A stretch of DNA of 64,000 nucleotides from Aromatoleum petrolei (GTDB lineage Bacteria; Pseudomonadota; Gammaproteobacteria; Burkholderiales; Rhodocyclaceae), in assembly GCF_017894385.1 (NCBI RefSeq), contig NZ_CP059560.1:2232001-2296000 (forward strand), read 5' to 3'. The position numbers and the translations under genes were made by a program. Positions within the stretch are counted from its first letter, which is position 1. Each line of letters starts with the position of its first letter. The notes below the pieces were generated by a model, which made no database searches, was not told the origin of the DNA, and worked only from the letters and a program-made list of their open reading frames with translations. Shown here in pieces: positions 8,292 through 15,945 of the stretch.

Positions 8292-9284
8292 ATGTCCAAA
8301 GTCATTCTGCTGAGCGAATCCGATCTGCGGGCCTGCGTCACGCTCGACGCGGCCGCGATCGACTGCGTCGAGCACGCGTTCCGCCTGCTCGCGACCGAGA
8401 AGGTCGTCATGCCGCCGATCCTGCGGCTCGACATCGAGGAGCACAACGGCGAGGTCGACGTGAAGACGGCCTACCTACCGGGGCTGGACAGTTTCGCGAT
8501 CAAGGTGAGCCCGGGCTTCTTCGACAACCCCAAGCTGGGCCTGCCCAGTCTCAATGGCCTGATGGTACTGCTGTCGGCGCGCACCGGCGTACCCGAGGCG
8601 CTGCTGCTCGACAACGGCTATCTCACCGCGGTGCGCACCGCTGCCGCCGGCGCGGTCGCGGCGCGCTGGCTCGCGCGCGAGGATGCGCGTCGCGCGGCGG
8701 TGATCGGATCGGGCGAGCAGGCGCGCCTGCAGCTGAAGGCGCTGACGCTGGTACGCGACATCGAGTCGGCCACCGTGTGGGCGCCGCGCATCGACGAGGC
8801 GCAACGCTTCGCCGACGAGATGACGGCCGCGCTTGGACTGCGCATAAGCGCGTGCCGGAGCATCGACACTGCGATCGACGGCGCAGACGTCGCGATCACG
8901 ACCACGCCCAGCCGCTCGCCGCTGATCGAGCCTCGCCACCTGCAGCCGGGCCTGCACATCACCGCGATGGGCTCGGATGCCGAGCACAAGAACGAGATCG
9001 CGCCCGCCGCAATCGCCGCCGCGACACGCTACGTGTGCGACCGCCTCGCTCAGGTGCGCGTGCTCGGCGAGCTGCATCATGCGATCGCAGCCGGCCTTGT
9101 GACCACCGACGCGAGCTTCCCGGAGCTCGGCCAAGTCATCGCCGGCCAGGCGCCCGGCCGCACGAGTCGCGACGACGTGACGATCTGCGATCTGACCGGC
9201 ACCGGCGCCCAGGACACCGCGATCGCGACCTTTGCCTTCGCGCGCGCCCGCGCCGGCGGCCACGGCACCCCATTCGAATCCTGA
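8292..9284 (+). CDS. eutC: Ectoine utilization protein EutC (ornithine cyclodeaminase/mu-crystallin family)
   Basis: A 330-residue NAD(P)-dependent enzyme of the ornithine cyclodeaminase/mu-crystallin family. The Rossmann loop GSGEQA is at residues 139-144, and K71 in FAIKVSPGF matches the conserved substrate lysine region. With EutA and EutB it is thought to form the route from hydroxyectoine to ectoine. AAGGGGG lies upstream of the ATG, and the gene has its own candidate promoter (site C). The first doeA copy follows after 27 bp, so eutC-doeA-doeA-doeB look like one transcription unit. Confidence 0.87.
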   Translation: MSKVILLSESDLRACVTLDAAAIDCVEHAFRLLATEKVVMPPILRLDIEEHNGEVDVKTAYLPGLDSFAIKVSPGFFDNPKLGLPSLNGLMVLLSARTGVPEALLLDNGYLTAVRTAAAGAVAARWLAREDARRAAVIGSGEQARLQLKALTLVRDIESATVWAPRIDEAQRFADEMTAALGLRISACRSIDTAIDGADVAITTTPSRSPLIEPRHLQPGLHITAMGSDAEHKNEIAPAAIAAATRYVCDRLAQVRVLGELHHAIAAGLVTTDASFPELGQVIAGQAPGRTSRDDVTICDLTGTGAQDTAIATFAFARARAGGHGTPFES

Positions 9285-9311
9285 TCCCGCAACGAGGAGC
9301 GGAGACACCCC

Positions 9312-10499
9312 ATGCCCCACAACATTGCCCTGCCCTTCGAACGCGCCGAGTACGCCGCGCGCCTCGCCAAGACCCGCGCCGCGATGGACGCGCGCGGCAT
9401 CGACGTGCTGATCGTCAGCGATCCGACCAACATGGCCTGGCTCACCGGCTACGACGGCTGGTCCTTCTACGTGCACCAGTGCGTGATCGTCGGCCCCGAA
9501 GGCGAGCCCGTGTGGTTCGGCCGCGGCCAGGACGCCAACGGCGCGCGCCGCACGGCGTACATCGGCGACGACAACATCATCGGTTACCCCGACCACTACG
9601 TGCAGTCGACCGAGCGCCATCCGATGGACTACCTCGCCACCGAGCTCATCGCCGCGCGTGGCTGGGCCGACAAGCGCATCGGCGTCGAGATGGACAACTA
9701 CTACTTCTCGGCCGCCGCCTACGCCTCGCTCGTCACGCACCTGCCGCAGGCGCGCTTCGTCGATGCCAACTCGCTCGTGAACTGGCAGCGCGCCGTGAAG
9801 TCGCCGCGCGAGATCGAGTACATGCGGATCGCCGCGAAGATCGTCGAGCGCATGCACCAGACCATCGTCGACACCATCGAGCCCGGCATGCGCAAGAACG
9901 AGCTGGTCGCCCGCATCTACGCGGCCGGCATCGAGGGCGCCGACGGCCACGGCGGCGACTACCCGGCGATCGTGCCGCTGCTGCCCACCGGCGCGGATGC
10001 TGCCGCCCCGCACCTGACCTGGGACGACAGCCCGATGGCGGCCGGCGCCGGCACCTTCTTCGAGATCGCCGGCTGCTACCGCCGCTACCACTGCCCGCAG
10101 TCGCGCACCGTCTTCCTCGGAAAGCCCCCGCAGCACTTCATCGAGGCCGAGAAGGCGGTCGTCGAGGGCATCCACGCCGGCCTGGATGCCGCCCGCCCCG
10201 GCAACACCTGCGAGGACATCGCCAACGCCTTCTTCAAGGTGCTCAAGAGCTACGGCATCGAGAAGAACAGCCGCTGCGGCTACCCCATCGGCGCGAGCTA
10301 CCCCCCCGACTGGGGCGAACGCACGATGAGCCTGCGCCCCGGCGACCGCACCGTCCTTGAGCCGGGCATGAGCTTCCACTTCATGCCCGGCATCTGGCAG
10401 GACGACTGGGGCCTCGAGATCACCGAGAGCATCCTCATCACCGAAAACGGCGTCGAGACCTTCTGCAACACGCCACGCAAACTCTTCGTCAAGGACTGA
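9312..10499 (+). CDS. doeA: Ectoine hydrolase DoeA (EutD), copy 1
   Basis: A 395-residue protein of the peptidase M24 (creatinase/prolidase) fold. An N-terminal domain of about 130 residues, with LTGYDGWSFYVHQ, is followed by the pita-bread catalytic domain. DoeA opens the ectoine ring to N-acetyl-2,4-diaminobutyrate in the cytoplasm. From base 9585 to 10426 it is identical at the DNA level to copy 2 (10822-11663), while the first 90 or so codons and the last 20 differ. In copy 1 the N-terminal region reads NMAWL and GRGQDANGARRTAYI. Upstream is GAGGAG. It is not known which copy is the main ectoine hydrolase. Confidence 0.9.
   Translation: MPHNIALPFERAEYAARLAKTRAAMDARGIDVLIVSDPTNMAWLTGYDGWSFYVHQCVIVGPEGEPVWFGRGQDANGARRTAYIGDDNIIGYPDHYVQSTERHPMDYLATELIAARGWADKRIGVEMDNYYFSAAAYASLVTHLPQARFVDANSLVNWQRAVKSPREIEYMRIAAKIVERMHQTIVDTIEPGMRKNELVARIYAAGIEGADGHGGDYPAIVPLLPTGADAAAPHLTWDDSPMAAGAGTFFEIAGCYRRYHCPQSRTVFLGKPPQHFIEAEKAVVEGIHAGLDAARPGNTCEDIANAFFKVLKSYGIEKNSRCGYPIGASYPPDWGERTMSLRPGDRTVLEPGMSFHFMPGIWQDDWGLEITESILITENGVETFCNTPRKLFVKD
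9585..10426 (+). repeat. Identical tract shared by the two doeA genes (first copy; second at 10822-11663)
   Basis: Reading the two genes side by side, I find no mismatch over about 842 bases, with a constant offset of 1237 bp. Mismatches resume at once on both sides. This pattern fits gene conversion or a recent duplication whose ends have since diverged. Confidence 0.85.
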
Positions 10500-10548
10500 G
10501 CGTCGCCCACGACGCCCGCTGCAACCCGCTGGAGACAAGGACAAGGCC

Positions 10549-11736
10549 ATGCCACAGAACGTAATACTGCCCTTCGAGCGCGCCGAGTACGCCGCGCGCC
10601 TCGCCAAGACCCGCGCCGCGATGGACGCGCGCGGCATCGACGTGATGATCGTCAGCGACCCGACCAACATGTACTGGCTCACCGGCTACGACGGCTGGTC
10701 CTTCTATGTGCACCAGTGCGTGATCGTCGGCCCTGAAGGCGACCCGATCTGGTACGGCCGCGGCATGGACGGCAACGGTGCCGACCGCACCGTGTACATG
10801 GCGGCCGAGGACATCGTGCGCTACCCCGACCACTACGTGCAGTCGACCGAGCGCCATCCGATGGACTACCTCGCCACCGAGCTCATCGCCGCGCGTGGCT
10901 GGGCCGACAAGCGCATCGGCGTCGAGATGGACAACTACTACTTCTCGGCCGCCGCCTACGCCTCGCTCGTCACGCACCTGCCGCAGGCGCGCTTCGTCGA
11001 TGCCAACTCGCTCGTGAACTGGCAGCGCGCCGTGAAGTCGCCGCGCGAGATCGAGTACATGCGGATCGCCGCGAAGATCGTCGAGCGCATGCACCAGACC
11101 ATCGTCGACACCATCGAGCCCGGCATGCGCAAGAACGAGCTGGTCGCCCGCATCTACGCGGCCGGCATCGAGGGCGCCGACGGCCACGGCGGCGACTACC
11201 CGGCGATCGTGCCGCTGCTGCCCACCGGCGCGGATGCTGCCGCCCCGCACCTGACCTGGGACGACAGCCCGATGGCGGCCGGCGCCGGCACCTTCTTCGA
11301 GATCGCCGGCTGCTACCGCCGCTACCACTGCCCGCAGTCGCGCACCGTCTTCCTCGGAAAGCCCCCGCAGCACTTCATCGAGGCCGAGAAGGCGGTCGTC
11401 GAGGGCATCCACGCCGGCCTGGATGCCGCCCGCCCCGGCAACACCTGCGAGGACATCGCCAACGCCTTCTTCAAGGTGCTCAAGAGCTACGGCATCGAGA
11501 AGAACAGCCGCTGCGGCTACCCCATCGGCGCGAGCTACCCCCCCGACTGGGGCGAACGCACGATGAGCCTGCGCCCCGGCGACCGCACCGTCCTTGAGCC
11601 GGGCATGAGCTTCCACTTCATGCCCGGCATCTGGCAGGACGACTGGGGCCTCGAGATCACCGAAAGCATCCTCATCACCGACACCGGCGTCGAGACCTTC
11701 TGCAACACGCCGCGCAAACTCTTCGTCAAGGACTGA
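10549..11736 (+). CDS. doeA: Ectoine hydrolase DoeA (EutD), copy 2
   Basis: A second 395-residue M24-family protein, 49 bp after copy 1. Differences from copy 1 are concentrated before residue 92, for example NMYWL instead of NMAWL, and GRGMDGNGADRTVYM instead of the copy 1 sequence. A few more lie in the last 20 residues (DTG for ENG). The central and catalytic part is identical in DNA, which points to recent duplication or gene conversion. The differing N-terminal domain contributes to the substrate pocket in creatinase-fold enzymes, so the copies may prefer different ectoine derivatives; this is inference. doeB begins 4 bp after the stop. Confidence 0.9.
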   Translation: MPQNVILPFERAEYAARLAKTRAAMDARGIDVMIVSDPTNMYWLTGYDGWSFYVHQCVIVGPEGDPIWYGRGMDGNGADRTVYMAAEDIVRYPDHYVQSTERHPMDYLATELIAARGWADKRIGVEMDNYYFSAAAYASLVTHLPQARFVDANSLVNWQRAVKSPREIEYMRIAAKIVERMHQTIVDTIEPGMRKNELVARIYAAGIEGADGHGGDYPAIVPLLPTGADAAAPHLTWDDSPMAAGAGTFFEIAGCYRRYHCPQSRTVFLGKPPQHFIEAEKAVVEGIHAGLDAARPGNTCEDIANAFFKVLKSYGIEKNSRCGYPIGASYPPDWGERTMSLRPGDRTVLEPGMSFHFMPGIWQDDWGLEITESILITDTGVETFCNTPRKLFVKD

Positions 11737-11740
11737 TGCG

Positions 11741-12733
11741 ATGAAACCCTCCCCCATCAGCGCCTCCGTCGACTTCGGGCGCGACGGCGTGCAGCACGGC
11801 TTTCTCAAGCTGCCCTACTCGCGCGACGATGCCGCGTGGGGCGCGGTGATGATCCCGATCACGGTGATCCGTAACGGCGACGGCCCGACCGCGCTGCTCA
11901 CCGGCGCCAACCACGGCGACGAATACGAGGGTCCGGTCGCGCTGACCAAGCTCGCGGCGACGCTCGCCGCCGAGGACGTGCGCGGCCGCGTGATCATCCT
12001 GCCGTTCATGAACTACCCGGCCTTCCGCGCCGGCACGCGCACCTCGCCGATCGACCGCGGCAACCTCAACCGCAGCTTCCCCGGCAAGCCGGACGGCACG
12101 GTCACCGAGAAGATCGCCGACTACGTCGAGCGCCACCTGCTGCCGCTCGCCGACTACGTGCTCGACATCCATTCGGGCGGCAAGACGCTGGACTTCCTGC
12201 CCTTCGCGGCGATCCACGTGCTCGGCGACAAGGGCCAGGAGGAGCGCTGCGAGGCCGCGATGCAGGCCTTCAACGCGCCCTACTCGATGCGCCTGCTGGA
12301 GCTCGACAGCGTCGGCATGTTCGACACCGCGGCCGAGTCGGCCGGCAAGGTGTTCGTCTCGACCGAACTCGGCGGTGGCGGCAGCGCGACCGCGAAGAGC
12401 GTCGCGGTCGCCGACCGCGGCGTGCGGCAGTTCCTGATCCAGGCCGGCATCTGCGCCGGCCGCATCGAGCGCCGCGACACCGTCACCCTCGACATGCCCG
12501 ACGGCGACTGCTACGTCACGAGCCTGCACGACGGCCTGCTCGAGATGTGCCGCGACCTCGGCGACGCGGTCGCGAAGGACGAGGTGATCGCCCGCGTGCA
12601 CGACGTCACGCGCACCGGCGTCGCCCCCGTCGAATACCGCGCGCGCCGCGGCGGCATCCTCGCCGCGCGCCACTTCCCCGGCCTGATCGGCCGCGGCGAC
12701 ACCCTCGCGGTGGTCGCCGAAATCGTCGGCTGA
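11741..12733 (+). CDS. doeB: N-alpha-acetyl-L-2,4-diaminobutyrate deacetylase DoeB (EutE)
   Basis: A 330-residue zinc hydrolase of the succinylglutamate desuccinylase/aspartoacylase family. The zinc ligands are visible as H58 and E61 in ANHGDEYEG and H144 in VLDIHSGG. The likely catalytic Glu is E209 in VSTELGGG. DoeB releases acetate from N-acetyl-diaminobutyrate made by DoeA, giving L-2,4-diaminobutyrate. The start is 4 bp after the second doeA, with AAGGA nearby. The next steps (DoeD aminotransferase, DoeC dehydrogenase) have no gene in this window. Confidence 0.9.
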   Translation: MKPSPISASVDFGRDGVQHGFLKLPYSRDDAAWGAVMIPITVIRNGDGPTALLTGANHGDEYEGPVALTKLAATLAAEDVRGRVIILPFMNYPAFRAGTRTSPIDRGNLNRSFPGKPDGTVTEKIADYVERHLLPLADYVLDIHSGGKTLDFLPFAAIHVLGDKGQEERCEAAMQAFNAPYSMRLLELDSVGMFDTAAESAGKVFVSTELGGGGSATAKSVAVADRGVRQFLIQAGICAGRIERRDTVTLDMPDGDCYVTSLHDGLLEMCRDLGDAVAKDEVIARVHDVTRTGVAPVEYRARRGGILAARHFPGLIGRGDTLAVVAEIVG

Positions 12734-12777
12734 ACGCTCGGCCGGCATCACGAACAATCTTCCAAAGGAGAAACAAC

Positions 12778-13956
12778 ATGAGCGAGACCAACAAGGCCGG
12801 CACCGCCGCCGTATGGGCGGGCGAGGAGCACCTCTTCGCCGAGGGCGCGATCTGCCTGCCCGTCTTCAACTCGGTGACCTTCGGCTACGACGACATGAAC
12901 GAATGGTTCGACGTCGCGCTGGGCCGCAAGAAGGGCCACATCTACTCGCGCAACACCAACCCGACCGTGCGCCCGCTCGAGGAGAAGATCCGCATCCTTG
13001 ACGGCGCCGAGGAAGCCACCAGCTTCTCGACCGGCATGGCTGCGATCAGCAACACGCTGTTCACGCTGCTGAGCCCTGGCGAACGCGTGGTCGCGATCAA
13101 GGACACCTACGGCGGCTCGAACAAGATCTTCATCGAGTTCCTGCCGAAGATGAAGGTCGACGTATGCCTGTGCGACACCAGCGACTTCGCCATCATCGAG
13201 GCCGAGGTGAAGAAGGGCTGCAAGGTGCTCTACCTCGAGACGCCGACCAACCCGACGCTGAAGGTCGTCGACATCGAGCGCCTGTCGAAGGTCGCGCACC
13301 AGCACGGCGCGGTGGTGGTGGTCGACAACACCTTCGCCACGCCGATCAACCAGCGCCCGATCGAACTCGGCGCCGATCTCGTCGTGTATAGCGCGACCAA
13401 GTTCCTCAACGGCCACTCCGACGTGATGGGCGGGCTCGTCACCGGCAAGAAGGAACTCGTGGACCGCATCTTCCACTACCGCGAGATCACCGGCGCGACG
13501 CTGCACCCGCACTCGGCCTACATGATCCTGCGCGGCATGAAGACGCTGGAACTGCGCATCGAGCGCCACAACCAGAACGCGATGCGCGTGGCGACCTACC
13601 TGTCGCAGCACCCCAAGGTCGAGCAGGTGTACTACCCAGGCCTCGAGACCCATCTCAACCACGCCATCGCCAAGAAGCAAATGGACGGCTTCGGCGGCAT
13701 GCTGAGCTTCTCGCTCAAGGGCGGCTTCGACAAGGTCGTCACCGTGCTCGAGAACCTCAAGTACGCGCACAAGGCCGCGAGCCTGGGCTCGGTCGGAACC
13801 CTGGTAGGCCCCCCGCGCACCACCAGCCACGTCGAGCTCACCGAGCAGGAGCGTGCCAACGCCGGCATCCCCGAGAGCCTCATCCGCTACTCGGCCGGCA
13901 TCGAGAACGGCGACGACCTGATCGCCGACCTGGAGCAGGCGCTCGCCAAGATCTGA
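12778..13956 (+). CDS. Cystathionine gamma-synthase/lyase-family PLP enzyme
   Basis: A 392-residue fold-type-I PLP enzyme of the Cys/Met metabolism family. The PLP lysine is K208 in YSATKFLNGHSD, with D183 in VVDNTFATP and YSRNTNPT at residues 56-63. Members perform gamma-elimination or replacement on homoserine derivatives, cystathionine or methionine; the specific reaction cannot be read from sequence. AAAGGAG lies upstream of the ATG, which is 44 bp after doeB, so it is probably cotranscribed with the ectoine genes. A role in handling a four-carbon amino acid produced by the pathway is possible but unproven. Confidence 0.85.
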   Translation: MSETNKAGTAAVWAGEEHLFAEGAICLPVFNSVTFGYDDMNEWFDVALGRKKGHIYSRNTNPTVRPLEEKIRILDGAEEATSFSTGMAAISNTLFTLLSPGERVVAIKDTYGGSNKIFIEFLPKMKVDVCLCDTSDFAIIEAEVKKGCKVLYLETPTNPTLKVVDIERLSKVAHQHGAVVVVDNTFATPINQRPIELGADLVVYSATKFLNGHSDVMGGLVTGKKELVDRIFHYREITGATLHPHSAYMILRGMKTLELRIERHNQNAMRVATYLSQHPKVEQVYYPGLETHLNHAIAKKQMDGFGGMLSFSLKGGFDKVVTVLENLKYAHKAASLGSVGTLVGPPRTTSHVELTEQERANAGIPESLIRYSAGIENGDDLIADLEQALAKI

Positions 13957-14025
13957 TCCGCCCCCACCCCGGCAGCATCCGGCGCGGCGTCCCACGGGGC
14001 GCCGCGCCCACAAGGAGCCCCCAAT

Positions 14026-15792
14026 ATGAGCCAGATTGTTGAAGTGAAGGTGCCGGACATCGGCGATTTCGTTTCTGTCCCGGTGATCGAGTTGTTCGTG
14101 AAGGCCGGCGACACCATCAAGGTCGACGACGCGATCTGCACGCTCGAATCGGACAAGGCGACGATGGACGTGCCGTCATCGGCCGCTGGCATTGTCACCG
14201 AAGTGCTCGTGAAGGTCGGTGACAAGGTCGGCGAAGGCGCCGTGCTGCTGAAGGTGGAAGCTGCAGGTGCGGCCGCTGCGGCAACCCCCGCCGCCGCGCC
14301 GGCTCCGGCTGCTGCGCCTGTGGCGGCCCCGGCCGCCGCGAGCCACGCCGGTGGTGCCGACATCGAGTGCGACATGCTCGTGCTTGGCGCCGGCCCCGGC
14401 GGCTACTCGGCCGCGTTCCGCTCGGCCGACCTCGGTCTCAAGACCGTCATCGTCGAGCGCTACGCGACGCTGGGCGGTGTGTGCCTGAACGTCGGCTGCA
14501 TCCCGTCGAAGGCGCTGCTGCACGTCGCCGCCGTGATGGACGAAGCCGAGCACATGTCGGCCGCCGGCATCACCTTCGCGAAGCCGACCGTCGATATCGA
14601 CGCGCTGCGTGCCCACAAGGACAAGGTTGTCGGCAAGCTCACCGGCGGTCTCGCCGGCATGGCCAAGGGCCGCAAGGTCGACGTCGTGCGCGGATACGGC
14701 AGCTTCCTCGACCCGAACCACGTCGAAGTCGAAGTCACGATCGGCGACGGTCAGGACAAGACCGGCGAGAAGAAGGTCATCAAGTTCAAGCAGTGCATCA
14801 TTGCCGCCGGTTCGGCCGCAGTGCACCTGCCCTTCATCCCGCGCGACCCGCGCATCGTCGACTCCACCGGCGCACTGGAACTCCGCCAGGTGCCGGCGAA
14901 GATGCTGGTCATCGGCGGCGGCATCATCGGCCTCGAGATGGCGACCGTGTATTCGACCCTCGGCACCCGTGTCGACGTCGTCGAAATGCTCGACGCCCTG
15001 ATGCAGGGCCCGGACCGCGACGCCGTGAAGGTGTGGGAGAAGCAGAACGCCCACCGCTTCGACAGCATCATGCTCAAGACCAAAACCGTCGCCGTCGAGG
15101 CGAAGGACGACGGCCTGTGGGTCACCTTCGAAGGCGAGAAGGCTCCGGGCGGACCGCAGCGCTACGACATGATCCTGCAGGCCGCCGGCCGCAGCCCCAA
15201 CGGCAAGAAGATCGGTGCCGAGAAGGCCGGCGTCGTCGTCACCGACCGCGGCTTCATCCCGGTCGATGCGCAGATGCGCACCAACGTGCCGAACATCTTC
15301 GCCATCGGCGACATCGTCGGCAACCCGATGCTCGCGCACAAGGCGGTGCATGAGGCGCACGTCGCGGCCGAAGTCGCGGCCGGCGAGAAGTCGGCGTTCG
15401 ACGCCACCGTGATCCCGGGCGTCGCCTACACCCATCCGGAAGTGGCCTGGGTCGGCTACACGGAAGAACAGGCGAAGAAGGAAGGCCGCAAGGTCGAGAC
15501 CGCGAAGTTCCCGTGGGCCGCATCGGGCCGCGCGATCGCCAACGGCGCCGACTACGGCTTCACCAAGCTGATCTTCGACGCCGAAACGCACCGCGTCATT
15601 GGCGGCGCGATCGTCGGCCCCTCGGCCGGCGACATGATCGGCGAAGTCTGCCTCGCCATCGAGATGGGCGCAGACGCGGTGGATATCGGCAAGACCATCC
15701 ACCCGCACCCGACGCTGGGCGAGACGGTCGGCATGGCCGCGGAAGTCGCGCACGGCAGCTGCACCGACGTGCCGCCTGCACGCCGCCGCTAA
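14026..15792 (+). CDS. lpdA: Dihydrolipoyl dehydrogenase (E3) with N-terminal lipoyl domain
   Basis: A 588-residue flavoprotein. Residues 1-78 form a lipoyl domain with the lipoylated lysine K44 in ESDKATMDV. An Ala/Pro-rich swinging linker covers about residues 79-108. The FAD motif GAGPGG starts near 121. The redox disulfide is C153/C158 in GGVCLNVGCIPSK, and the C-terminal interface has the HPHPTLGE motif. It reoxidises dihydrolipoyl groups of the pyruvate dehydrogenase complex with NAD. The N-terminal lipoyl extension is known in several betaproteobacteria. AAGGAG precedes the ATG. It is separated from aceE by 153 bp that hold a hairpin and an apparent new promoter. Confidence 0.95.
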   Translation: MSQIVEVKVPDIGDFVSVPVIELFVKAGDTIKVDDAICTLESDKATMDVPSSAAGIVTEVLVKVGDKVGEGAVLLKVEAAGAAAAATPAAAPAPAAAPVAAPAAASHAGGADIECDMLVLGAGPGGYSAAFRSADLGLKTVIVERYATLGGVCLNVGCIPSKALLHVAAVMDEAEHMSAAGITFAKPTVDIDALRAHKDKVVGKLTGGLAGMAKGRKVDVVRGYGSFLDPNHVEVEVTIGDGQDKTGEKKVIKFKQCIIAAGSAAVHLPFIPRDPRIVDSTGALELRQVPAKMLVIGGGIIGLEMATVYSTLGTRVDVVEMLDALMQGPDRDAVKVWEKQNAHRFDSIMLKTKTVAVEAKDDGLWVTFEGEKAPGGPQRYDMILQAAGRSPNGKKIGAEKAGVVVTDRGFIPVDAQMRTNVPNIFAIGDIVGNPMLAHKAVHEAHVAAEVAAGEKSAFDATVIPGVAYTHPEVAWVGYTEEQAKKEGRKVETAKFPWAASGRAIANGADYGFTKLIFDAETHRVIGGAIVGPSAGDMIGEVCLAIEMGADAVDIGKTIHPHPTLGETVGMAAEVAHGSCTDVPPARRR

Positions 15793-15814
15793 GGCGCTAA
15801 AACCTTGCGTCCGA

Positions 15815-15856
15815 GTACGCCCGATCGAGTGTCCTAGGTCATTCGATCGGGCGTAC
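15815..15856 (+). other. 14-bp inverted repeat whose loop holds the aceE operator
   Basis: GTACGCCCGATCGA and its exact complement flank a 14-nt spacer that contains CCTAGG (the site D core). The structure could be an lpdA terminator, although no T-run follows, or an extended protein-binding site. A hairpin also abuts or surrounds the CTAG core before eutC and the porin gene. Confidence 0.55.
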
Positions 15857-15870
15857 CAGCCCCCTACACT
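15829..15870 (+). promoter_or_regulatory. Candidate operator/promoter of aceE-aceF (site D)
   Basis: GTGTCCTAGGTCAT at 15829-15842, and TACACT at 15865-15870 starting 31 bases after the first base of CTAG. The -10 context CCCCCTACACTG is the same 12 bases as before eutC. This links the E1/E2 genes to the ectoine promoters. The role is inferred. Confidence 0.55.
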
Positions 15871-15945
15871 GCATTACACGAACCGATCGCGCGAGCGGCT
15901 CGCCCCGCATCGCGACGCCCCTGCTCACACCAAAGGAACCGCGCC

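Noticed and set aside
8475..11808. Long minus-strand open frames (735 and 439 codons) over eutC and the doeA pair
   Set aside because: They mirror the real genes, and their repetition merely reflects the doeA duplication.
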